Shown here: in pieces, positions 5,192 through 9,661 of the stretch
How positions within the stretch are numbered: position 1 is the first letter of the stretch
Layout of the letters: every line of letters begins with the position of its first letter
NCBI GenBank assembly: GCA_903842755.1
Contig: CAIMNF010000054.1
Span: 1 to 9,661, forward strand
Source: Oligoflexia bacterium
GTDB lineage: Bacteria > Bdellovibrionota > UBA1018 > CAIMNF01
Direction: 5' to 3'
DNA length: 9,661 bases
The notes under the pieces: generated by a model
What the model was told of the DNA's origin: nothing
The model's input: only the letters and a program-made list of their open reading frames with translations
Databases searched by the model: none
Position numbers and translations under genes: made by a program

Positions 5192-7015
5192 TTGATTCTT
5201 CGATCCAAATTCAGTTGGATTTTAGTTGTTCTGCTGAGTTTCCCCGGGGCCTTATTCGCGGCTCAATACGAAACGACCGTCGTCGATTCTCCCTCTTCGT
5301 TTGATGTGCTCAACGACGACCCTATTCTGCCCAAAGAAAAAGTCCGAGGCGATTTAGAGCAAGAGCTTACCCGGACGTTCGAACGGGATTTTGCGTTTCC
5401 GTCGCAAAACTATGGTTATCCGAGCGGGAGCTTTGGATCGGCGATGGGAGGGCGCACTATTGATGATGCGCAAGTGACCACGTTGGGAGTTCCCCTAGCG
5501 TTGCCCCAAGGCGGAGGCGTTGATTTTTCGCAGTTTCCTGGCTACCTCTGGAGCGGTTATGATTTTTCGCCCGCGCCTACTCAGGGTGGCAGTACTCCGC
5601 AAGCGGCTTCTGGCAGCTTAGATTTGAAAGTGTGGACGAGGGAAATGGTGCGCCCGCCTTTCGTAAGTGATTCGGTGGGGCAAGTTTCAACGGCGGTGGA
5701 TCAACAAACTCAAAGCGTGGCCGTTGGCAGTGCGGTAAAGGACACCGCCGTGATGGTGGGAAATTCCTTTGGGGATTTGTCGGGACCCGCAGGGTCGCTC
5801 AGTCATACGCTGGTTCAAAATGGACAGCAGCAAGTGGTCGCGGATATTTTATTTTCAAGTTTACAAGGAGCTGATTTTGGTTCGCTGCAGTTTCCGACAC
5901 CGCTCGGAACAAAAACCACCTGGCGCATTCTTCCCGTGGTCGAGACTGCGTTTCGATTGAATGAGCACACTTCTTTTCAAAGTACTCTTTTTGCTGACCT
6001 TTCAAGCTTAGACACTTCAGAGCCGGGAGTGTTGACCAGTGCTTCAAGAACCTGGCAATATGGGATCGAAAATGCCCTAAAGCTAGGCAATTATACCCTG
6101 GGAGCGTCGGCCCGATTCGTCATGTACGACGCGTCGACCGAATCACTGCCTTCGGCCACTGTTACTCAAATTCATCGGCAGGAGTGGCCCTTGCACCTAT
6201 CCGTGACGCGCAATGATCAATGGAATCCAGAGTGGAGCACCTTAGCAGGTGTACAGGGAGATTATTTGGTCAGTTCTGGAGGGGATTCCGTTTCTCGGCA
6301 ATCGGATTCAGGATTGGGCGGCCGTGTAGGTGTACGTTACCAAGCGAGCCGAGAAAACGCGTTTTTTTCCGAGGCGCAAACGCTTGAGAAAATTCCCACG
6401 CTGGCCGAACGGTATTATCCAGGCTTTGCCGATCCGACTCTTGCGCCAGAGCGGGTGACGTTCATTATTCTCGGACACGAGGCGAATTTGGCCAAGTCTT
6501 CGGCCCCAATGCTAAAGATTGCAACAACGGTTAAATTAGAGGAGCGGAACCAAGTTCAGTTACCGAATGCAAATTTTGTAGTGATCAATTCGGGAACCGC
6601 TTATTTAACATCGGTAACCGAAGAGGTGAACTGGCAGGCGAATGCCGTCTTTTTGTTAGGGAATAAGACGGTATTTACCCAGTCCAAGATCGCCGCTACC
6701 GGATACAGTTACCCGGATTTGCCGGTGTGGAGTGATCGATTCAAGGTGCAGGCGCGCGGGGGGGATTGGGTCACGGCTCACTTTTACGCAAACTTAACCG
6801 GGAGTTCCACGCAATATTCGGGCGCAGATCACCCCGGGTACGCCCTGTATGACGTGGAGCTGAGTCGCTCACTGAAGTGGAAAAGCTCTTGGATTAAAAC
6901 AGTGGAAGCAAAAGCGGGAATTCTAAATCTTTTAGACAACCGTGCCCAAATGGTGGCCGGATACCCGCTGCCCGGACGAATGATTACGGCTGCATTGACC
7001 GCGCGGCTCTATTAA
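5192..7015 (+). CDS. TonB-dependent-receptor-like outer-membrane beta-barrel protein
   Basis: A 607-residue protein close in length to small receptors such as BtuB. Residues 1-23 form a signal peptide (hydrophobic WILVVLLSF, cleavage near LFA|AQ). ETTVVD at 27-32 resembles a TonB box. Residues about 75-150 look like a shortened plug: VTTLGVPLALPQGGGVDFSQFP and a later GSLDLKVWTRE match the usual 'DGVPL... G... dlS.iP' and 'G.i.v.T' pattern. The rest is beta-rich, with PTLAERYYPGF (residues about 401-411), LAPERVTF, then LNLLDNRAQMVAGYPLPGR and a C-terminal RLY. The NLLD...PGR ending and final aromatic are typical of TonB-receptor barrels inserted by BAM. The ligand is unknown. TTG 5192 is the only reasonable start: an in-frame stop lies at 5177-5179. 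It is 4 bases after the hydrolase stop, behind GGTGA, so translational coupling is likely. The plug is degenerate, so a non-TonB porin-like barrel is possible. Confidence 0.77.
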   Translation: MILRSKFSWILVVLLSFPGALFAAQYETTVVDSPSSFDVLNDDPILPKEKVRGDLEQELTRTFERDFAFPSQNYGYPSGSFGSAMGGRTIDDAQVTTLGVPLALPQGGGVDFSQFPGYLWSGYDFSPAPTQGGSTPQAASGSLDLKVWTREMVRPPFVSDSVGQVSTAVDQQTQSVAVGSAVKDTAVMVGNSFGDLSGPAGSLSHTLVQNGQQQVVADILFSSLQGADFGSLQFPTPLGTKTTWRILPVVETAFRLNEHTSFQSTLFADLSSLDTSEPGVLTSASRTWQYGIENALKLGNYTLGASARFVMYDASTESLPSATVTQIHRQEWPLHLSVTRNDQWNPEWSTLAGVQGDYLVSSGGDSVSRQSDSGLGGRVGVRYQASRENAFFSEAQTLEKIPTLAERYYPGFADPTLAPERVTFIILGHEANLAKSSAPMLKIATTVKLEERNQVQLPNANFVVINSGTAYLTSVTEEVNWQANAVFLLGNKTVFTQSKIAATGYSYPDLPVWSDRFKVQARGGDWVTAHFYANLTGSSTQYSGADHPGYALYDVELSRSLKWKSSWIKTVEAKAGILNLLDNRAQMVAGYPLPGRMITAALTARLY

Positions 7016-7067
7016 ATACTTTTAATTTAATTCGTCGTACGTACTCAAGGCCTGTTTACCGTTATAC

Positions 7068-7096
7068 TTGATTTAAATAATAAACTATAGTAGAAT
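7068..7096 (+). promoter_or_regulatory. Promoter candidate for the HExxH lipoprotein gene
   Basis: TTGATT (7068-7073, 4 of 6) is followed after 17 bases by TAGAAT (7091-7096, 5 of 6). Only 8 pyrimidine-rich bases separate the -10 from ATG 7105, so initiation would fall at the ATG itself. An overlapping second -10, TATAGT at 7086-7091, would give a leader of about 5 bases. The rest of the 7016-7104 gap is AT-rich with no convincing terminator for the preceding gene. Confidence 0.6.
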
Positions 7097-7104
7097 TTTG
7101 CCCC

Positions 7105-8415
7105 ATGCTTCGAGTTTTCGACCAGCGCAGCCTTGCCCTTGTACGCAGTGTTCTTTGCGGGTTTTTGATTTGCCTACAAGTGGCCTGCGGGAAGAGTACG
7201 CCACTTTCGGATTCCGATGCGACCCTAGCCTTATTTGAAGGCTCTCCCCGCTCTGCCAGTGACCGCGACTCACTTTACCAAGAGATGGAAACAGTCGAAG
7301 TCCACTCCAAGCGGGGATCCAACTGGAATCCCGTAGCGGTGCTCAACAGACTGCACTCTGGATTTAACATCGATGCCAAAGGTGGGCTGATTCCATTCCA
7401 GGTTGAGGGTCGGAAAGCCTATTTACTCAAAACAATCGATGCACAAAAACTACAAGAGCTTGCACAAAGCACTTACCCGGACACTCACCGGAGCGGGTTT
7501 GATCTTCTTCAAACATCGTTTTGGGAAAAGGTATCCCAAATTCAAAAAATTCAGGATCCCTATAGTCGCACTCGGAAACAAAATTTGCGCATCGGTTTTT
7601 TGGAGCACGATCCTTCGTTTCAAGTGAACGGCGTTTTTTACTCAGGCCCGGATGTAATCCTGCTCGATATTTTTGCAATCGAAGGCACGTTGGAACACGA
7701 GTTTGAACATTTTCTGCAATTGAAGCGTTTTAATCAAATTGCCGTGAACCGCGAACAGTACCACCGCGCCCATCCCAAAAGCCTGCCCTTCAATGATGAA
7801 TGCGTAAAAAAGCTGACCCACTTTTTCCAAGAGTTGGATTCCACGACCACCGAACTTCATAACTGGGAGGGGGTCTTTGACACGATCGAAGTCAGCCCCG
7901 AGTCGCACCACCAGTTGACAGAAGACGGCAGTCTGCAAGATCGCTTTATGAATCCGCAAGCGGAATTGTTACTGGCAAACCTACGCTATCCCGGCCAAGC
8001 AGGCGCTGCAGTAAAGGAGCCCATCTGTAGCGCCGAAGTAGTGAAGGCCGTTACGACCATTCGGCAGCGCACCGATACTTTCGCACAAACATTAGCGGTC
8101 CAACAGGCAAATCAATTTACCGCACTTCGAAAGGAAGACCTTAAACTTTCGCTCCAAGTATTGACCCAGTGTCAGGGGACCATTCCTCAAGCCGTTGATT
8201 CGGACGCGTGTAAAGCTGCTAAAGCTCGACTGCCACAAATCGCCAGTGAGGGCGCTCAGCTAGCGGCGTTAATGGATTCGGAATTTAAGGATGAAGCCCA
8301 AAATCGCCCGAATGCGATTTTAAATGCTCTGAATGAATTGCCTGAAGATCAAAAACAGCAGCTTTGTGTGGATGTACCTGGGTTTGAATTGCTGAGCAAT
8401 TGCCTTTCGAACTAA
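7105..8415 (+). CDS. Lipoprotein with HExxH zinc-metallopeptidase motif
   Basis: A 436-residue protein from ATG 7105. Residues 8-28 carry a basic residue, a hydrophobic core and a lipobox-like LQVAC ending in Cys28, so the mature protein is probably lipidated and membrane-anchored outside the cytoplasm. The next residues (GK) do not settle inner or outer membrane. The segment DVILLDIFAIEGTLEHEFEHFLQ contains H198-E199-F200-E201-H202, the zinc-binding and catalytic HExxH motif of metallopeptidases, preceded by a hydrophobic strand as usual. The third zinc ligand is not certain; E243 or E250 in QELDSTTTE are candidates. Residues about 310-436 are helical with four cysteines (C354, C369, C421, C433), possibly disulphide-bonded. 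I do not recognise the family; peptidase activity is inferred from the motif and location. No Shine-Dalgarno is present and an in-frame stop lies at 7081-7083, so this ATG is the only reasonable start. Confidence 0.8.
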   Translation: MLRVFDQRSLALVRSVLCGFLICLQVACGKSTPLSDSDATLALFEGSPRSASDRDSLYQEMETVEVHSKRGSNWNPVAVLNRLHSGFNIDAKGGLIPFQVEGRKAYLLKTIDAQKLQELAQSTYPDTHRSGFDLLQTSFWEKVSQIQKIQDPYSRTRKQNLRIGFLEHDPSFQVNGVFYSGPDVILLDIFAIEGTLEHEFEHFLQLKRFNQIAVNREQYHRAHPKSLPFNDECVKKLTHFFQELDSTTTELHNWEGVFDTIEVSPESHHQLTEDGSLQDRFMNPQAELLLANLRYPGQAGAAVKEPICSAEVVKAVTTIRQRTDTFAQTLAVQQANQFTALRKEDLKLSLQVLTQCQGTIPQAVDSDACKAAKARLPQIASEGAQLAALMDSEFKDEAQNRPNAILNALNELPEDQKQQLCVDVPGFELLSNCLSN

Positions 8416-8422
8416 CTAACTC

Positions 8423-8451
8423 TTGAAGCATGATTTCAGTCAGTGTAAATT
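8423..8451 (+). promoter_or_regulatory. Promoter candidate for the nitrobindin-like gene
   Basis: TTGAAG (8423-8428, 4 of 6) is followed after 17 bases by TAAATT (8446-8451, 4 of 6). ATG 8461 begins 9 bases after the -10, so initiation would fall within about 3 bases of the start codon. The match is moderate, but the spacing repeats that seen upstream of 1897 and 7105. Confidence 0.42.
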
Positions 8452-8460
8452 TAGTTCACC

Positions 8461-9033
8461 ATGGAAAATAATATTCATTACGGCCCTTTGCGTTTTTTAA
8501 TTGGGACTTGGGAGAGTAAAGGTCTTACCGGTCAAAATCAAGCTCCGGATGGCGATCGCCAGACCGAGAACACCCTGTTTAAGCAAAGAATGATCTTTGA
8601 GCCTATTGGGGATGTCAGTAATCATGAGCAGGTTCTTTATGTGCTTCGGTATCACACCAAGGCTTGGGAAGAAGGCGACGACGAAAACAAACCATTTCAT
8701 GAAGAAGTGGGTTATTTTATCTGGGACAAAATGAATGGCCAGGTGTTGAAAAGCTTTATCGTTCCCCGAGGCATTTCTGTTAACGCTGGTGGCGACGCTG
8801 GGCCCGATGCGGTGGAGTTTAAAGTTTCTGCAGAGCTCGGTTCCTTAACCTATGGAATTGCGTCGAATCAGTTTTTAAACGAGGAATTTCAAACCGTGCG
8901 TTACGATGCGAAATTTGAGATGATCGATGAAGACACCTTTAAGTACGACGAAAACTCTCAAATCAAAATCAAAGGTCAGACCAAGGTTTTTGATCATACG
9001 GAGAAGAACACCCTTTACAGGGTACAGAAGTGA
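8461..9033 (+). CDS. Nitrobindin-like (DUF1794/THAP4-type) beta-barrel protein
   Basis: A 190-residue cytoplasmic protein without signal peptide. It opens with GPLRFLIGTWESKG (residues 8-21), matching the 'L..LiGtW.G.G' start of the nitrobindin/THAP4 haem-binding barrel family. It continues with the family's strand pattern, including HEEVGYFIWD (80-89), where members carry an 'H.E.G.w' motif. The C-terminal strand is KNTLYRVQ. In nitrobindins a His near the C-terminus ligates haem; H179 in FDHTEKNTLYRV lies near that place but its alignment is uncertain, so haem or NO binding is not assured. Acidic insertions (about 71-76 and 155-164) make it longer than typical members. No Shine-Dalgarno precedes ATG 8461, and an in-frame TAG at 8452-8454 excludes an upstream start. 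The DoxX/SRPBCC gene follows after 20 bases, probably in the same transcript. Confidence 0.72.
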   Translation: MENNIHYGPLRFLIGTWESKGLTGQNQAPDGDRQTENTLFKQRMIFEPIGDVSNHEQVLYVLRYHTKAWEEGDDENKPFHEEVGYFIWDKMNGQVLKSFIVPRGISVNAGGDAGPDAVEFKVSAELGSLTYGIASNQFLNEEFQTVRYDAKFEMIDEDTFKYDENSQIKIKGQTKVFDHTEKNTLYRVQK

Positions 9034-9053
9034 ACGCACAGGGGAAATATAAA

Positions 9054-9661
9054 ATGGCGAACGGTGAAAAACTAAATCCAAAAAAGAGTAAAAAATTAAT
9101 CATCGGTTGGGTGATCACCGGCTTGGCCGTCGGCCCTTTTTTGTTTAGCGCAACGATGAAATTGCTCGGGGTGGCCCAGGTTGTTCAAGGGTTCGAGCAT
9201 TTGGGTTGGCCGCAAGGGATGGTTCTGCCGTTAGGAATTTTAGAGCTGGGATGTGCGCTTTTGTACTTAGTTCCCGGCACATCCGTCTTGGGCGCTATTT
9301 TATTAACAGGATATTTGGGTGGGGCTATCGCAACGCACTTGCGTATAGGAGAGGGTACAGTAAGCCAAATTGCTTTCGGGCTTTTGATTTGGTTAGGCTT
9401 ATTTGTTCGTGAATCGAGGTTAAGAGTGTTGTTACCGATTCGCGCAGACCGTTTTCACCACGAACGTGAAATCTTAATTCAGCGCCCCCAGGCCGAGGTA
9501 TTTGAATATTTAAAGTTGCTGAGCAATTTTAAATATTGGAATTCGTTTTTGCTGAAGGACCCGACCGCAAAAATTAAAACGCAAGGACAGGATGGCCAAA
9601 TTGGTTTTATTTTAGCATGGGAGGGAAACCGTGAAGTAGGCCTTGGTGAACAAGAAATTTA
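9054..9661 (+). CDS. DoxX-like membrane protein fused to an SRPBCC domain (3' end outside window)
   Basis: An open frame from ATG 9054 to the right edge, at least 202 residues, with the strong ribosome-binding site AGGGGAA (9040-9046) 7 bases upstream. After a lysine-rich start there are four hydrophobic spans at about 14-34, 54-73, 75-96 and 103-118. GILELGCALLYLVPGTSVLGAILLTGYLGGAIATHLR (60-96) carries the hallmarks of DoxX-like proteins (LELxxALLYLVP, LTxYLGGAxATHxR). From about residue 137, ILIQRPQAEVFEYLKLLSNFKYWNSF is the first strand and helix of a START/SRPBCC ligand-binding domain, which continues past the edge. The function of DoxX-like proteins is poorly defined; membrane redox or lipid-related roles are suggested for relatives. 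It lies 20 bases after the nitrobindin-like gene, and an operon is likely. Confidence 0.82.
   Translation, partial: MANGEKLNPKKSKKLIIGWVITGLAVGPFLFSATMKLLGVAQVVQGFEHLGWPQGMVLPLGILELGCALLYLVPGTSVLGAILLTGYLGGAIATHLRIGEGTVSQIAFGLLIWLGLFVRESRLRVLLPIRADRFHHEREILIQRPQAEVFEYLKLLSNFKYWNSFLLKDPTAKIKTQGQDGQIGFILAWEGNREVGLGEQEI

Noticed and set aside
7037..7044. GTACGTAC palindrome as an operator
   Set aside because: Eight bases only, no second copy near a promoter; expected by chance.
7642..7959. 105-residue open frame on the minus strand
   Set aside because: It is antisense to the HExxH lipoprotein gene, without a ribosome-binding site or recognisable motif; the plus-strand gene has signal peptide, lipobox and motif.
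8410..8421. AACT x3 tandem repeat after the lipoprotein gene
   Set aside because: Only three short units at the stop codon; too small to support a functional claim.
9206..9412. 68-residue plus-strand open frame
   Set aside because: It is out of frame inside the DoxX-like gene, which starts at ATG 9054 with a strong ribosome-binding site and clear membrane spans.
1..9661. CRISPR array, insertion sequence, attachment site or prophage
   Set aside because: No regularly spaced direct repeats, transposase or integrase was seen; the tRNA at the left edge has no integrase or visible att duplication next to it.

Overview
The window most resembles a chromosomal stretch from a Gram-negative bacterium of moderate GC content (mid-40s percent by eye). 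A TonB-receptor-like outer-membrane barrel, a lipoprotein and several Sec signal peptides imply two membranes. The mix of lineage-specific secreted proteins, secreted hydrolases and a sigma-region-4/zinc-finger membrane protein suggests Bdellovibrionota or a related deltaproteobacterial-type lineage. That placement is an impression, not a database result. No CRISPR array, transposase, phage gene or integrase was seen.

Layout. A truncated tRNA gene (5' half only, minus strand, probably Val or Thr) occupies the left edge, with a promoter candidate behind it. A secreted beta-rich protein of unknown function (178-1035, +) converges, with only 8 bases between the two stop codons, on a minus-strand gene (1044-1826). 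That gene encodes a sigma-region-4-like HTH, a zinc-binding anti-sigma (ZAS) type finger and a C-terminal membrane anchor in one chain. From a compact divergent promoter region at 1847-1889, the plus strand then runs through four closely packed genes: a secreted c-type cytochrome-like protein (1897-2649), gltX (2646-4139, ATGA overlap), a secreted endonuclease/exonuclease/phosphatase-fold hydrolase (4195-5187) and a TonB-dependent-receptor-like barrel (5192-7015, 4-base gap). After an AT-rich gap come a lipoprotein with an HExxH zinc-peptidase motif (7105-8415), a nitrobindin-like beta-barrel protein (8461-9033) and a DoxX-like membrane protein fused to an SRPBCC domain (9054 to beyond the right edge). 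No gene-free stretch exceeds 300 bases.

How the genes may work together. The hydrolase and the outer-membrane receptor look like a coupled pair: cleavage outside or in the periplasm, then uptake of a product. gltX is the only clear housekeeping protein gene and appears to be translationally coupled to the cytochrome-like gene. The last two genes form a short operon.

Most notable are three genes (1897, 7105, 8461) that lack a Shine-Dalgarno and have a -10-like hexamer ending only 7-9 bases before the ATG, the layout of leaderless mRNAs. Other genes in the same window have ordinary ribosome-binding sites. Also notable are the sigma4/ZAS/membrane-anchor fusion, a run of nine G inside the secreted hydrolase gene that could be a phase-variation tract, and a cluster of tandem micro-duplications around the gltX stop codon. 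No convincing intrinsic terminator was found.
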